A stretch of DNA of 64,000 nt, from contig NZ_CP030941.1 in assembly GCF_036621415.1 (NCBI RefSeq), positions 3,780,001-3,844,000 of the forward strand, written 5' to 3'. This document shows, piece after piece, positions 1 to 9,343 of the stretch. Both the position numbers and the translations under genes were made by a program. Under the pieces are notes generated by a model that ran no database searches, was not told the DNA's origin, and saw only the letters and a program-made list of their open reading frames with translations. This DNA comes from Nitratireductor thuwali (lineage in GTDB: Bacteria; Pseudomonadota; Alphaproteobacteria; Rhizobiales; Rhizobiaceae). Numbering within the stretch: the first letter of the stretch is position 1; each line of letters begins with the position of its first letter.

Positions 1-50
1 AAATCAAATATGTTACCGAAAGCGCCCGGTTCGTGAGCGGCGGCGGGGAG

Positions 51-70
51 GGCGGCCGGAGGCCGGCCTT
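51..70. terminator. GC-rich hairpin upstream of proS
   Basis: A perfect 6-bp stem (GGCCGG at 54-59, CCGGCC at 63-68) with a 3-base loop, followed by only two T residues. It may end a gene lying left of the window or be a leader hairpin for proS. The weak T run makes termination uncertain. No gene is supported in the first 168 bases. Confidence 0.25.
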
Positions 71-168
71 AGCGCCGGGTTTTCATTCGGTCACGAAATG
101 GCTAAGAAGCCCGATCATATGCATGAGTGGTGCTGATTCCACTTTCCTTTTCTCTCACGGATATGTTC

Positions 169-1497
169 ATGCGACTGTCGCGCTACTTTCTGCCGATCTT
201 GAAGGAAAATCCTCGTGAGGCCGAGATCGTCTCTCACCGGCTGATGCTGAGGGCCGGCATGATCCGGCAGCAGGCGGCGGGCAGCTTTTCCTGGCTGCCG
301 CTTGGCAAGCGCGTGCTCGACAAGGTCAACCGAATCGTCCGCGAGGAGCAGAACCGGGCCGGCGCGCACGAGATCCTCATGCCCACCATCCAGTCGGCCG
401 ATCTGTGGATGGAAAGCGGACGCTACGACGATTACGGCAAGGAGATGCTGCGCATCACCGACCGCCACGAGCGCGCCATGCTTTACGGCCCGACCAATGA
501 GGAGATGGTGACGGACATCTTCCGCGCCTATGTCAAATCCTACAAGGACCTGCCGCTCAACCTCTATCACATCCAGTGGAAGTTCCGCGACGAGGTGCGC
601 CCGCGCTTCGGCGTGATGCGTTCGCGCGAATTTCTGATGAAGGATGCCTATTCCTTCGACCTCGATTTCGAGGGAGCCAAGGCGGCCTACAACCGCATGT
701 TCGTCGCCTATCTGCGCACCTTTTCCCGCATGGGCCTGCAAGCGATCCCCATGCGCGCCGACACCGGCCCCATCGGCGGCGATCTCAGCCATGAGTTCAT
801 CATCCTGGCCTCGACCGGGGAAAGCGAAGTCTTCTGTCATCGCGACTTCCTCCAGCTTCAGGTGCCGGGCGCCGACGTCGATTTCGGCAATGACGAGGAG
901 ATCGCCGGCATCGTGAAGACCTGGACGACGCCCTATGCAGCGACGGACGAGATGCATGACGAGGCAGCATGGGGCGCCGTCGCCGACGATGAGAAGGTCT
1001 CGGCCCGCGGCATCGAGGTCGGCCATATTTTCCACTTCGGCACCAAATATTCCAAGCCGATGAATGCCAGCGTCACCGGGCCCGACGGCAAGGAGCACCT
1101 TGTTTCCATGGGGTCCTACGGCATCGGCCCCAGCCGGCTGTTGGCGGCCATCATCGAGGCGAGCCACGATGAGCACGGCATCATCTGGCCCGAATCGGTG
1201 GCGCCTTTCGACATCGCGCTTATCAACATGAAGGCTGGCGACGGTGAATGCGATCGGGTTTGTGAAGAGCTTTACACGGCGCTGACGGCGGCGGGCCGCG
1301 ACGTGCTTTACGACGACACCGACCAGCGCGCCGGCGGCAAGTTCGCGACGGCCGATCTCATCGGCCTGCCCTGGCAGGTGATCGTGGGGCCGCGCGGCGT
1401 CGCTGCCGGCGAGGTTGAGGTAAAGAACCGTGCGACCGGCGAGCGGGAGACCATGCCGATCGCAGCGCTCGTCCAGCGTTTCGGCGGCCGCCCATGA
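169..1497 (+). CDS. proS: Prolyl-tRNA synthetase (short, alphaproteobacterial type)
   Basis: Charges tRNA-Pro with proline in the cytoplasm. The 442-residue protein is a class II synthetase. Motif 2 is visible as [20 protein letters not shown] and motif 3 as [11 protein letters not shown], followed by an anticodon-binding C-terminal domain. It is shorter than the roughly 570-residue E. coli enzyme because the editing insertion between motifs 2 and 3 is absent, as is usual in alphaproteobacteria. I chose the ATG that gives [15 protein letters not shown], the family's normal N terminus; an in-frame GTG at 127 would add 14 unconserved residues. The stop overlaps the lolC start by four bases (ATGA), so the genes are probably co-transcribed. 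Confidence 0.96.
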   Translation: MRLSRYFLPILKENPREAEIVSHRLMLRAGMIRQQAAGSFSWLPLGKRVLDKVNRIVREEQNRAGAHEILMPTIQSADLWMESGRYDDYGKEMLRITDRHERAMLYGPTNEEMVTDIFRAYVKSYKDLPLNLYHIQWKFRDEVRPRFGVMRSREFLMKDAYSFDLDFEGAKAAYNRMFVAYLRTFSRMGLQAIPMRADTGPIGGDLSHEFIILASTGESEVFCHRDFLQLQVPGADVDFGNDEEIAGIVKTWTTPYAATDEMHDEAAWGAVADDEKVSARGIEVGHIFHFGTKYSKPMNASVTGPDGKEHLVSMGSYGIGPSRLLAAIIEASHDEHGIIWPESVAPFDIALINMKAGDGECDRVCEELYTALTAAGRDVLYDDTDQRAGGKFATADLIGLPWQVIVGPRGVAAGEVEVKNRATGERETMPIAALVQRFGGRP

Positions 1498-2789
1498 GCG
1501 CGTCCAGCGACGTGGTGCCCGCGCGGCCCGAAGGGGCGGGGCCGTTCTCCCATTTCGAGCGGCTGGTCGCCTGGCGTTATCTGCGTTCACGGCGAAAAGA
1601 GGCCGTCGTGTCCGTCATCGCATCGATCTCCTTCGTCGGGATCATGCTGGGCGTGGCCACGCTGATCGTGGTGATGGCGGTGATGAACGGTTTCCGCGCC
1701 GAGCTTCTTACCCGTATTCTAGGTGTCAACGGCCATCTGGTGGTGCAGCCGATCGACATGCCGCTGAGCGACTATGACGCGATCGCCGAGCGGCTCGCCA
1801 ATGTGGAGGGCGTGACGCTGGCCGCTCCGCTCATTCAGGCGCAGGTGCTGGCTTCCGGCCGCAGCGGCAGTGGCACCGGCGCGCTCGTGCGCGGCATGCG
1901 CCCTGAAGACCTGACCCGGATGGACCTCGTCTCCGCAAACGTCCGCCACGGCTCTCTCGTGGGCTTTGCCGCAGGCGAAGGCGTGGCGGTGGGATCGCGG
2001 CTGGCGCAAAATCTCGGGCTGACGATCGGCGACAACATCACCCTCGTCTCGCCGGAAGGCGACGTTACGCCCTTCGGAACGACGCCAAGGGTCAAGGCCT
2101 ACCCGGTGTCGGCCATCTTCGAGGTGGGCATGTCGGAATACGATTCGTCGATCGTCTTCATGCCGCTTGAGGAAGCCCAGCTCTACACGAATACCGAGGG
2201 CATCGTTCAGTATATCGAGCTCTTCGTGAGCGACCCCGATGCCGTAGGCGCGTTGCGCCCGCTCATCGAGGAGGCGGCGCAGCGACCGGTGCAGATCACC
2301 GACTGGCGCCAGCGCAACCAGACCTTCTTTTCGGCCTTGGAGGTCGAGCGCAACGTGATGTTCATGATCCTGACCATGATCGTTCTGGTGGCCGCGCTCA
2401 ATATCATCTCGGGCATGATCATGCTGGTGAAGGACAAGGGCCACGATATCGCCATCCTGCGCACGATGGGCGCGACCAGCGGCGGCATCATGCGCATCTT
2501 TCTGATGGCGGGCGCCACCATCGGCGTGGCCGGAACGCTTGCCGGCTTCGTTCTCGGCACGCTGCTCTGCCTGAACGTGGAATCCATCCGCCAGTTCTTC
2601 ACCTGGCTGTCAGGCACCGTCATCTTCGATCCGGAGGTCTATTTCCTGTCGACGCTGCCCGCCGACATGGACAGCGGCGAGACCGTCTCGGTGGTGCTCA
2701 TGGCGCTGGTTCTCTCCTTCCTGGCGACGCTCTTTCCCGCCTGGCGCGCCTCGCGCCTCGATCCCGTCGAAGCCCTGAGATACGAATGA
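1494..2789 (+). CDS. lolC: Lipoprotein-releasing ABC transporter permease LolC/LolE
   Basis: Inner-membrane permease of the Lol system, which extracts mature lipoproteins from the inner membrane and passes them to LolA. The 431-residue sequence has an N-terminal membrane segment around residues 40-65, a large periplasmic domain to about 270, and three more membrane segments in the C-terminal FtsX/MacB-type region. The motif [12 protein letters not shown] before the first segment is typical of LolC/E. Alphaproteobacteria usually carry a single LolC/E-type permease next to LolD rather than separate LolC and LolE, so the C/E name is conventional. It overlaps proS and lolD by ATGA on both sides. 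Confidence 0.93.
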   Translation: MSASSDVVPARPEGAGPFSHFERLVAWRYLRSRRKEAVVSVIASISFVGIMLGVATLIVVMAVMNGFRAELLTRILGVNGHLVVQPIDMPLSDYDAIAERLANVEGVTLAAPLIQAQVLASGRSGSGTGALVRGMRPEDLTRMDLVSANVRHGSLVGFAAGEGVAVGSRLAQNLGLTIGDNITLVSPEGDVTPFGTTPRVKAYPVSAIFEVGMSEYDSSIVFMPLEEAQLYTNTEGIVQYIELFVSDPDAVGALRPLIEEAAQRPVQITDWRQRNQTFFSALEVERNVMFMILTMIVLVAALNIISGMIMLVKDKGHDIAILRTMGATSGGIMRIFLMAGATIGVAGTLAGFVLGTLLCLNVESIRQFFTWLSGTVIFDPEVYFLSTLPADMDSGETVSVVLMALVLSFLATLFPAWRASRLDPVEALRYE

Positions 2790-3472
2790 TGGCCGCCAAC
2801 GTTCTTGAACTGAAAGCGGTCGAGCGGCGCTTCATCCAGGGCACCAAGACGCTGACCATTCTCGACGGCGCCGATTTTGCGCTGCAATCGGGCGAGATGG
2901 TCGCGCTGGTGGCGCCGTCGGGCACCGGCAAATCGACGCTGCTGCATATTGCAGGCCTCCTCGAGCACCCTGACGCGGGCGACGTCATCGTCAATGGCCG
3001 GCCCTGCAACGGCCTCTCCGACGACAGCCGCACGGCCATCCGCCGCGGCGAGATCGGTTTCGTCTACCAATTCCACCATCTCCTGCCGGAATTTACGGCG
3101 CTGGAAAACGTGATGATGCCGCAGCTCATCTCCGGTCTCGACCGCAAGGAGGCGCGAGACCGCGCGGCGCAACTGCTCGACTATATGAAGATTGGCGAGA
3201 GGGTGCATCACCGGCCGGCCGAGCTTTCCGGCGGCGAGCAGCAGCGCGTGGCGATCGCTCGTGCCGTGGCCAACGCGCCGCTCGTGCTCCTGGCAGACGA
3301 GCCTACCGGCAATCTCGATCCGGTCACCGCCAGCTATGTGTTCGAGGCGCTGGAAGCGCTGGTGCGCCAGTCCGGCCTCGCCGCCCTCATCGCCACCCAC
3401 AATGAAAGCCTCGCCGCCCGCATGGACCGGCGTGTGACGCTGGAAGGTGGCAAGGTCGTGGCAATGGCCTGA
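2786..3472 (+). CDS. lolD: Lipoprotein-releasing system ATP-binding protein LolD
   Basis: ATPase partner of LolC/E that powers lipoprotein release at the inner membrane. The 228-residue protein shows Walker [10 protein letters not shown], the family Q-loop region [17 protein letters not shown], the signature [14 protein letters not shown], Walker [13 protein letters not shown] and the H-loop IATHNE. Length and motifs are normal for LolD. It begins with two adjacent ATG codons overlapping the lolC stop. In many rhizobia the next gene is dnaE; here the operon instead ends in an intergenic stretch with a repeat remnant and a LexA-box promoter. Confidence 0.95.
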   Translation: MMAANVLELKAVERRFIQGTKTLTILDGADFALQSGEMVALVAPSGTGKSTLLHIAGLLEHPDAGDVIVNGRPCNGLSDDSRTAIRRGEIGFVYQFHHLLPEFTALENVMMPQLISGLDRKEARDRAAQLLDYMKIGERVHHRPAELSGGEQQRVAIARAVANAPLVLLADEPTGNLDPVTASYVFEALEALVRQSGLAALIATHNESLAARMDRRVTLEGGKVVAMA

Positions 3473-3511
3473 ACCCGCCGCGTCGCTTGCCCCCGCGTCT
3501 CGCTGCGGTCG

Positions 3512-3566
3512 CTACAACTCCGGTTGAAGATCGGAATAGCTCTCGGAAAGCACGACGCGCCGGAGC
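3512..3566. repeat. Degenerate copy of the palindromic intergenic repeat
   Basis: The segment starting CTACAACTCCGG and ending TCGGAAAGCACGACGCG aligns with the better copy at 16840-16892 (CTACAGCATCGG ... TCGGAAAGCACGATGCG), but the central palindrome is eroded. It probably marks the end of the lolCD transcript region. The call rests on visual alignment only. Confidence 0.45.
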
Positions 3567-3714
3567 CAAGTAATTCTCCCGGCCATAAAACGCTATAGCT
3601 GTCTGCCACGATGCCGATCGCTGCATCCCCGGCTTCTCCGGAAACCCAGTTCCGCCAATATACCTTCCATTAACCGAAAATGTCAGGAGACACCGTCTGT
3701 CTCAAATGCGGCGA

Positions 3715-3743
3715 TTGACGCGAACAAAAATAGAACATAAAAG
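3715..3743 (+). promoter_or_regulatory. Predicted SOS promoter with perfect GAAC-N7-GAAC LexA box
   Basis: A -35 hexamer TTGACG (3715-3720) and a weaker -10 TAAAAG (3738-3743) are separated by 17 bases. The spacer contains GAAC at 3722-3725 and GAAC at 3733-3736, separated by exactly seven bases. That direct repeat is the established alphaproteobacterial LexA box, and its position between -35 and -10 would allow simple repression. The only gene downstream before a terminator is the 28-residue peptide at 3788. Confidence 0.7.
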
Positions 3744-3787
3744 GATCATATCAAGATTTAATGCTGCTTATGCACAGGAGAGTGGAT

Positions 3788-3874
3788 ATGGCCGATCTGG
3801 TTCAGGACGTTGTTTCGCTGGTTGCTGTGAGCTCCTTCATCGTCGTTGCCGCTACCTGGATCGGCGCGCTCTGA
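3788..3874 (+). CDS. 28-residue single-pass membrane peptide, predicted SOS-induced
   Basis: A very short open frame with a good Shine-Dalgarno sequence (AGGAG at 3776-3780, seven bases before the ATG). The product begins MADLVQDVVS and continues as an almost wholly hydrophobic helix ending in WIGAL, so it should be a single inner-membrane segment with a short acidic N terminus. It forms a self-contained unit with a LexA-box promoter upstream and a strong hairpin terminator six bases after the stop. Caulobacter SidA, a 29-residue SOS-induced membrane peptide that blocks division through FtsW/FtsN, has the same size, topology and control; I infer analogy, not proven homology. Synonymous-substitution evidence from relatives would be needed to prove coding. 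Confidence 0.6.
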   Translation: MADLVQDVVSLVAVSSFIVVAATWIGAL

Positions 3875-3880
3875 AGTAAT

Positions 3881-3904
3881 AAGGGCCGCGCGAGGCGGCC
3901 CTTT
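3881..3904. terminator. Strong hairpin terminator, probably bidirectional
   Basis: A 9-bp perfect stem (AAGGGCCGC at 3881-3889 with GCGGCCCTT at 3895-3903) and a 5-base loop, with a short T run on the plus strand and AA on the other side. It lies between the plus-strand peptide gene and the end of ggt on the minus strand and could serve both. Confidence 0.75.
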
Positions 3905-3926
3905 GCACATATCGGAGGCGGGTGCA

Positions 3927-5699
3927 TCAGTCGCCGACGGCAACGCCTTCCCGGCGCGGGTCCGCGCCGCCTTCTAGGCCTTCCGGCATGAAGGCCACCC
4001 CGTGAATGCCGGAGGTGAGGTCTGTGATGTTGACGTTGAAGCCCAGGGCTGAAAGGTCCTCCGCCAGCGTTTCCGCACCGGTGCCGGCCTCCAAATCGTA
4101 GCGACCGAACCTGTTGGTAAGGTTGGGCAAGGATATGGCTTCCTGGATGTCCATCTCCCAGTCGACCAGCGCAATGACCGTCTTGGCGACATAGGGAATG
4201 ATGTTGCTGCCGCCCGGCGAGCCTAGCGCATAGGCCGGCTTGCCATCCTTTAGGATTATGGTCGGCGACATGGACGAGCGCGGGCGCTTGCCCGGCTCTA
4301 CGCGATTTGCGACGGCCTGGCCGTCGCTTGTCGGCCGGAAGGAGAAATCGGTAAGCTGGTTGTTCAGCAGGAAGCCTGCTGCCATCTGCCGTGAACCGAA
4401 AGCGTTCTCGATGGACGTCGTCATCGATGCGACATTGCCGTCGGCATCGACGATCACGAAGTGCGAGGTCGATGGCTGCTCCAACTCGATGCCCGGAAGC
4501 CGCAGTTCGGCTTCATCCCAGGGCGGCGTCCCCGGCTTCACCTCGTCCTCGCCAAGCGCGGTGTCGCGCCGGATGAGAGCCGCGCGTTCGGCGAGATAGG
4601 CCTCGTTGAGGAGCCCTTTCGGCATGTCGACGAAATCGCTGTCGGCCATGTAGAGGCCGCGGTCGGCGAAGGCGAGGCGGGTCGCATCGCCGATGATGCG
4701 CCAGGATTGCGGGTCGTCCGGCCCGAGCGCGCCCCCAGATGCGCCAAGGTCGAAATGCGAGACCATGCCAAGTATCTGGCCGACCGTCAGCGCTCCCGAG
4801 GAGGGCGGCCCCATGCCGCACACCTCGTAGCCGCGATAGGGCTGGCACACGGCCGGACGCTCCTTCGCTTCATAGGCCGCCAGGTCGTTCATATCGAGAA
4901 GTCCCGGATTTTCTTCATGGGCCTTTACGGCCTCGACGATGGCCTCGGCGATCGCGCCCTCGTAGAAGGCATCTGCGCCCTCATCGGCGAGCATCGTCAG
5001 CGTCTTTGCGTATTCCGGGTTCTTCAAAAGCGTTCCGACCGGCAGCGGCTCGCCTTCCGCGTTGTAGAAATAGGCCCGCGCGGCGGCTTCCTCGTTCAGC
5101 TTGCCCCGATCCTCGGCCAGAAGGGCGTTGAGCCGCGGCGAAACTTCAAAGCCCTGTTTTGCCAGGCCGATGGCCGGCTGCAGGGTTTGCGCCCAGTTGA
5201 GTTTTCCATGGGCCTTCTGCACCTTCTCCATGAGCCGGACGACCCCCGGCGTACCGACCGAACGGCCGCCGATCACGGCGTCGAAGAAGGCGAGGGGCTC
5301 GCCCTTTTCGTCGAGGAAGAGTTCCGGCGTGGCCGCCATGGGCGCGGTTTCGCGCCCGTCGAACGTGGTGACCTCGCCACTTTCGGCGTCGTACCAGACC
5401 AGGAACGCGCCGCCGCCGATGCCCGAGGATTGCGGCTCGACGAGGCCGAGCACCGTCTGCACGGCGACAAGCGCATCGGCAGCGCTCCCCCCGGCCCGCA
5501 GCATTTCCAGGCCGGCCTCGGCCGCCAGCGGATTGGCCGCTGCGACCATCTGGCGCCCGGCCTTCACCACCACCCTGGCTTCGACGCCGCTGGCGATTTC
5601 GGGCGCGACGGCGTCGGCCGCCTGCTGCGCCGTCGCGGGCGCGGCCCAGACAAGCGCCGCCGCCAAAGCCCAGATGCCCAATCCCTTCAAGACTGTCAT
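3927..5699 (-). CDS. ggt: Gamma-glutamyltransferase (periplasmic glutathione hydrolase)
   Basis: Cleaves gamma-glutamyl bonds, chiefly of glutathione, in the periplasm. The 590-residue precursor has a signal peptide (hydrophobic residues about 5-24, cleavage near ATAQQ). Like the family it should self-cleave into large and small subunits: the nucleophile is Thr411 in STSHFVIVDADGN, and SGIGGGAFLVWYD (about 92-104) is the substrate-binding region. The GSPGGSNIIP loop near the C terminus is also conserved. Length is normal. It is on the minus strand, about 30 bases downstream of lipB, and may be co-transcribed with it. A long open frame on the opposite strand is a GC-bias shadow. Confidence 0.94.
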   Translation of the reverse strand: MTVLKGLGIWALAAALVWAAPATAQQAADAVAPEIASGVEARVVVKAGRQMVAAANPLAAEAGLEMLRAGGSAADALVAVQTVLGLVEPQSSGIGGGAFLVWYDAESGEVTTFDGRETAPMAATPELFLDEKGEPLAFFDAVIGGRSVGTPGVVRLMEKVQKAHGKLNWAQTLQPAIGLAKQGFEVSPRLNALLAEDRGKLNEEAAARAYFYNAEGEPLPVGTLLKNPEYAKTLTMLADEGADAFYEGAIAEAIVEAVKAHEENPGLLDMNDLAAYEAKERPAVCQPYRGYEVCGMGPPSSGALTVGQILGMVSHFDLGASGGALGPDDPQSWRIIGDATRLAFADRGLYMADSDFVDMPKGLLNEAYLAERAALIRRDTALGEDEVKPGTPPWDEAELRLPGIELEQPSTSHFVIVDADGNVASMTTSIENAFGSRQMAAGFLLNNQLTDFSFRPTSDGQAVANRVEPGKRPRSSMSPTIILKDGKPAYALGSPGGSNIIPYVAKTVIALVDWEMDIQEAISLPNLTNRFGRYDLEAGTGAETLAEDLSALGFNVNITDLTSGIHGVAFMPEGLEGGADPRREGVAVGD

Positions 5700-5732
5700 A
5701 TCCCACTCCTCGATGCGCCCCCGCCCGAAAAG

Positions 5733-6476
5733 TCACTCGGCGGCGATGGACATCTGACCCGGCAACCTTTCGGCCGGCCCGAATATATCCTCGAACGCCC
5801 TTTGCAGCGCCAGGTCGAAGTCCGCCATCGTTACAGGCAGGCCAAGATCGACCAGGCTGGTCACGCCGTAGCCGGCAATGCCGCAGGGCACGATGCCGGA
5901 GAAATGCGAAAGATCCGGCTCCACATTCACGGCGATGCCATGGAAGCTCACCCAGCGGCGCAGCCTGATGCCGATGGCGGCGATCTTGTCCTCCATCGGG
6001 CTGCCGTCGGGCAGGGGCGGCTTGTCGGGCCGTGCCACCCACACGCCCACCCGGTCCGCCCGCCGCTCGGCGGTGACGTTGAAATGGGCCAGGCTGCGGA
6101 TGATCCATTCCTCCAGCGCGGCCACGAAGGCGCGCACGTCCTCCCGCCGCCGCTTCAGGTCCAGCATCACATAGGCCACGCGCTGGCCCGGTCCGTGATA
6201 GGTGTATTCGCCGCCGCGGCCCACATGGTGCACGGGAAAGCGCTGGGCGTCGATGATGCCGTCCGCCTTCGCGCTGGTGCCTGCCGTATAGAGCGGCTCA
6301 TGCTCGACCAGCCAGATCAACTCGCCGGCTTCGCCGGCACGGATGGCCTCCGCCCGCTCTTCCATGAACCGGACGGCCTTGTCATAGGGCGTGAGGCCGG
6401 GCTCAATGCGCCATTCCACGGCGGGGCCTGGCTCTGCCGGAAAAAAGGCTCCGGCCTTGGCTATGCGTTCGCTCAT
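5733..6476 (-). CDS. lipB: Octanoyltransferase (lipoate biosynthesis)
   Basis: Transfers octanoate from acyl carrier protein to the lipoyl domains of 2-oxoacid dehydrogenases and the glycine cleavage H protein, the first step of lipoate synthesis. The 247-residue sequence carries the family signature [14 protein letters not shown] (about residue 87 on) and the catalytic-lysine region [17 protein letters not shown]. The cysteine that receives the octanoyl group is in [17 protein letters not shown]. The ATG at 6476 (MSERIAKAG) is preferred to a TTG one codon upstream. No lipA is in the window. Confidence 0.94.
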   Translation of the reverse strand: MSERIAKAGAFFPAEPGPAVEWRIEPGLTPYDKAVRFMEERAEAIRAGEAGELIWLVEHEPLYTAGTSAKADGIIDAQRFPVHHVGRGGEYTYHGPGQRVAYVMLDLKRRREDVRAFVAALEEWIIRSLAHFNVTAERRADRVGVWVARPDKPPLPDGSPMEDKIAAIGIRLRRWVSFHGIAVNVEPDLSHFSGIVPCGIAGYGVTSLVDLGLPVTMADFDLALQRAFEDIFGPAERLPGQMSIAAE

Positions 6477-6661
6477 CAAGCGCTCCTGCTCCGACGATAC
6501 ATCTTATGACTCCACAAGCCCCGCAACGTCCAGCCACCTGTTTCTCCAACCGGGCCGCAAGCCGCCAAAGATTCGCGCATTTCGGTGCTTCACAGGCTTG
6601 TTTCACCGAGGGCTATTTGCTACATGCGCCGTGGCCGGTGCGAACCGGCCTTTCGTTGCGT

Positions 6662-6746
6662 GCGGTCGTGGCGGAATTGGTAGACGCGCAGCGTTGAGGT
6701 CGCTGTGGGGCAACCCGTGGAAGTTCGAGTCTTCTCGACCGCACCA
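6662..6746 (+). tRNA. tRNA-Leu (anticodon GAG)
   Basis: The 85-base gene has a perfect 7-bp acceptor stem (GCGGTCG / CGACCGC), a D-arm with AATTGGTAGAC, anticodon stem CAGCG / CGCTG around the loop TTGAGGT (anticodon GAG, reading CUC and CUU), a variable arm as expected for a class II tRNA, a T-arm with GTTCGAGTC, and an encoded CCA end. The complement of this gene translates into a familiar spurious peptide, which I left out. Confidence 0.95.
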
Positions 6747-7008
6747 ATCGCTCTTCAAGACATTAGGATCATTGATCGTTTCCGGATTTTCGACGACCGA
6801 AGGTGCGGGCTGAGCGCTTGCGATCCTTTCCGGGACGGCCCTTGTCGCCAGCCGGCGCATCCAATCGGTGCCGCCGGCCCAGCCGAACAGCGCCCCCAGC
6901 CTCCGCATCATCACTACTTGCAGCACAAGATGCCGGGACTGTCATCGCAGCCTGAGGGCGATGATGGCATACAGCAGCGGCGCGCGCGATATGGACCCGT
7001 CCGGAGGT

Positions 7009-8055
7009 TCAGGATTCGGAGAAGGTAAGCTGTATCTTCACAGCCTGGCTGCGGTCGCCGGCGCGCTCGAATGCATCCTCGGCCTCTTCGAGGGGATAGC
7101 TGCCTGTGATGATCGGGCGGACGTCGACCGCGCGGCGGTCGATGAGACGCACGGCCTCCGCAAATTCCGCGTCGAACCGGTGCGAGCCGACGAGATTGAT
7201 CTCCTTGCCGACCAGCATGTTGAGCGGGATCGGCAATTCGCCGGTCACGCCGAGCTGCACAATGGTGCCCTGCGGGCGCACGGCCTGGATCGCCGATTTG
7301 AGGGCCGGGGCGGCGGCGGAGCATTCGAAGGCAAGGTCGAAGGTCCCCTTGGCCTCGCAATAGGGATCGAGCGCCTGCGGCTCGGTTGCCGCGTTCACCG
7401 TGCTCGTTGCGCCCATGGCGCGCGCCACGGCCAGCGCCGCGTCCTGCAGATCGGTGACAACGATTTCATCCGCGCCCGCAAGGGCGCAGGCCGCCGTCGT
7501 CAGCGCGCCGATGGGGCCGGCGCCTGTCACCAGAACACGCTTTCCCTTGACCTCGCCAGCCCGGTTCAGCGCATGCAGGCACACCGCCAGTGGCTCCGCG
7601 GCGGCGGCCTCCGCCAGACTCGTTCCGTGGCCGACCTTTTCGCACTGAAAGGCATCCGCCACGATCAGGTCGCGAAAGCCGCCTTGCTCGTGGGGAAAGC
7701 GCAGTGCGGAGCCGTAGAAGCGCATGTTCAGGCAATGCTGGCGCAGGCCCTGCCGGCAATAGCGGCATTCGTTGCACGGTCGGCTCGGATTGAGCGCCAC
7801 GCGATCACCCGCCAAGAGGCCGTCGACGCCTTCGCCCACGGCCTCGATGGTGCCGGCCACTTCGTGACCCAGAATGATCGGTTCGCGCACGCGGATCGGC
7901 CCGAACCCGCCATCGTGATAGTAGTGGAGATCCGAGCCGCAGATGCCGCCGGCGCCGACGCGCACCAGCACTTCGCCCGCGCGGGGCTCCGCCACGGGCT
8001 GGCGCTCGATGCGGATGTCATGCGGGCCATAGAGGCGGCAGACGCGCGTTTCCAT
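7009..8055 (-). CDS. Zinc alcohol dehydrogenase, L-idonate / L-gulonate 5-dehydrogenase type
   Basis: NAD(P)-dependent medium-chain zinc dehydrogenase of 348 residues. The catalytic zinc ligands are seen in GICGSDLHYYHDGGF and GHEVAGT, the four-cysteine structural zinc site in PCNECRYCRQGLRQHC, and the Rossmann fold in VTGAGPIGALTTAAC. Sequence style matches L-idonate 5-dehydrogenases (IdnD). It is the last gene of a gntR-dctPQM operon facing mannonate dehydratase uxuA. In characterised systems an IdnD-like enzyme next to a mannonate dehydratase oxidises L-gulonate to fructuronate, so that role is as likely here as idonate oxidation. Substrate is inferred from context only. Confidence 0.85.
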   Translation of the reverse strand: METRVCRLYGPHDIRIERQPVAEPRAGEVLVRVGAGGICGSDLHYYHDGGFGPIRVREPIILGHEVAGTIEAVGEGVDGLLAGDRVALNPSRPCNECRYCRQGLRQHCLNMRFYGSALRFPHEQGGFRDLIVADAFQCEKVGHGTSLAEAAAAEPLAVCLHALNRAGEVKGKRVLVTGAGPIGALTTAACALAGADEIVVTDLQDAALAVARAMGATSTVNAATEPQALDPYCEAKGTFDLAFECSAAAPALKSAIQAVRPQGTIVQLGVTGELPIPLNMLVGKEINLVGSHRFDAEFAEAVRLIDRRAVDVRPIITGSYPLEEAEDAFERAGDRSQAVKIQLTFSES

Positions 8056-8065
8056 CGCAGTAACC

Positions 8066-9343
8066 TCAGTCGAACAGAAGGGAGGGAAGCCAGGTCGCCA
8101 GCGGCGGGTAATAGGAGACCAGCAGCAGAACCAGGACGTTGGTCAGCAGAAACGGCGTGATCGCTCGCACCACCGGCGCCAGCGGCAGCCGGGCAATGCC
8201 CGCGCATACGAACAGGCACACGCCGACGGGTGGCGTGGTGAGACCGATCATCAGGTTCAGCACCGCGAAGGTGGCGAAGTGCAAGGGGTCTATCCCGACG
8301 CTCTGGGCAAGGGCCAACAGGGGCACGAAAAGCACGATGAGCGCGGCGATCGTCTCCATGAACATGCCGATGAAGAGCAGGAAGAGGTTGATGAGCAGGA
8401 TGACGAGGAACTTGTTGTCGGTCACCGAGAGCACGGCCGCCGCCACCGTCTGCGGAATGCGCTCGGAGACCAGAATCCAGCCGAACACATTGGCAAAGCC
8501 CACCAGCGCCAGGATTGCGGCGGAGGAGACGGCGCTGTCGACCAGCACCTTCGGCACCGCCTTGAGGGACAGCTCGCGGTAGATGAAGGCGCCCACGATG
8601 AAGGCGTAGACGCTCGCCACCACAGCCGTCTCCGTCGGCGTCATCATGCCCGAAAGCAGCCCACCGACGATCAGCGCCGTCATGGCGAGCGCCCAGAAGG
8701 CGCCCATGAAGGACCGGCCGAGTTCGCCCACACCCTGCCAGGGCTGGCGCGGAAAGTTGCGGCGCGTGGCGATGATGTAGGTCGTGACCATCATGGCCAG
8801 GCCGAGGAGAATGCCCGGCACGGCGCCGGCGATGAACATGCGGCCGACCGAGATGCCCGACAGCGAGCCGACGATGATCATCGGCACGCTGGGCGGGATC
8901 ATGGGACCGACCGTGGAGGAGGCGGCGGTGACGGCGGCTGAGAAGTCGGCCGGGTAGCCGGCCTTCTTCATGCCCGGAATCATCACGCCGCCGATCGATG
9001 CGGCGTCGGCCACCGCCGTGCCGGAGATGCCGCCGAACAGCATGGAGCCGGCCACGTTGGAAAGACCGAGCCCGCCGCGCATCCAACCCACCAGCGCATT
9101 GGCGAAGCGGATGATGCGTTCGGTGATGCCACCATGGTTCATCAGATTGCCGGCGAGGATGAAGCCGGGGATCGACAGCAGCACGAACACATCGATGCCG
9201 GCATACATCTTTTGCGGCATGACCACGAGCGGTATGCCGGCAGCCAGGAGGTAGCACATCGAGGCAAGCCCGAGGGTGACTGCGACGGGAATGCCGGCGG
9301 CAAGCCCGCCGACGAAGACGCCGATCAGGATGGCAAGGTTCAT
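8066..9343 (-). CDS. dctM: TRAP transporter large permease (DctM type)
   Basis: Large membrane subunit of a tripartite ATP-independent periplasmic transporter, using an ion gradient to import an organic or sugar acid. The 425-residue protein is almost all membrane helices (about 12) and carries conserved family stretches such as MFGGISGTAVADAASIG and PPSVPMII. I used the ATG that gives MNLAILIGVF and overlaps the dctQ stop by four bases, rather than an open-frame extension of 69 residues inside dctQ. It is 10 bases upstream of the dehydrogenase gene, so co-expression is likely. Confidence 0.93.
   Translation of the reverse strand: MNLAILIGVFVGGLAAGIPVAVTLGLASMCYLLAAGIPLVVMPQKMYAGIDVFVLLSIPGFILAGNLMNHGGITERIIRFANALVGWMRGGLGLSNVAGSMLFGGISGTAVADAASIGGVMIPGMKKAGYPADFSAAVTAASSTVGPMIPPSVPMIIVGSLSGISVGRMFIAGAVPGILLGLAMMVTTYIIATRRNFPRQPWQGVGELGRSFMGAFWALAMTALIVGGLLSGMMTPTETAVVASVYAFIVGAFIYRELSLKAVPKVLVDSAVSSAAILALVGFANVFGWILVSERIPQTVAAAVLSVTDNKFLVILLINLFLLFIGMFMETIAALIVLFVPLLALAQSVGIDPLHFATFAVLNLMIGLTTPPVGVCLFVCAGIARLPLAPVVRAITPFLLTNVLVLLLVSYYPPLATWLPSLLFD

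Larger units (their letters stand above)
3473..3787. other. Intergenic stretch after lolD
   Basis: 315 bases without a normal-length gene. The left part holds a degenerate copy of the rhizobial palindromic repeat (about 3512-3566). The right part is clearly AT-richer than its surroundings and carries a promoter with a LexA box and a Shine-Dalgarno sequence (AGGAG, 3776-3780) for the small peptide gene at 3788. I see no support for longer open frames here. Confidence 0.6.

Noticed and set aside
4461..6509. A 682-codon open frame on the plus strand opposite ggt and lipB
   Set aside because: It is fully antisense to two well-conserved genes, has the composition expected from the reverse of high-GC coding sequence and shows no known motif.
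6603..6926. Minus-strand frame through the tRNA-Leu gene (product with WCGREDSNFHGLPHSDLN)
   Set aside because: This is the antisense of a tRNA-Leu, a common false protein in annotations.
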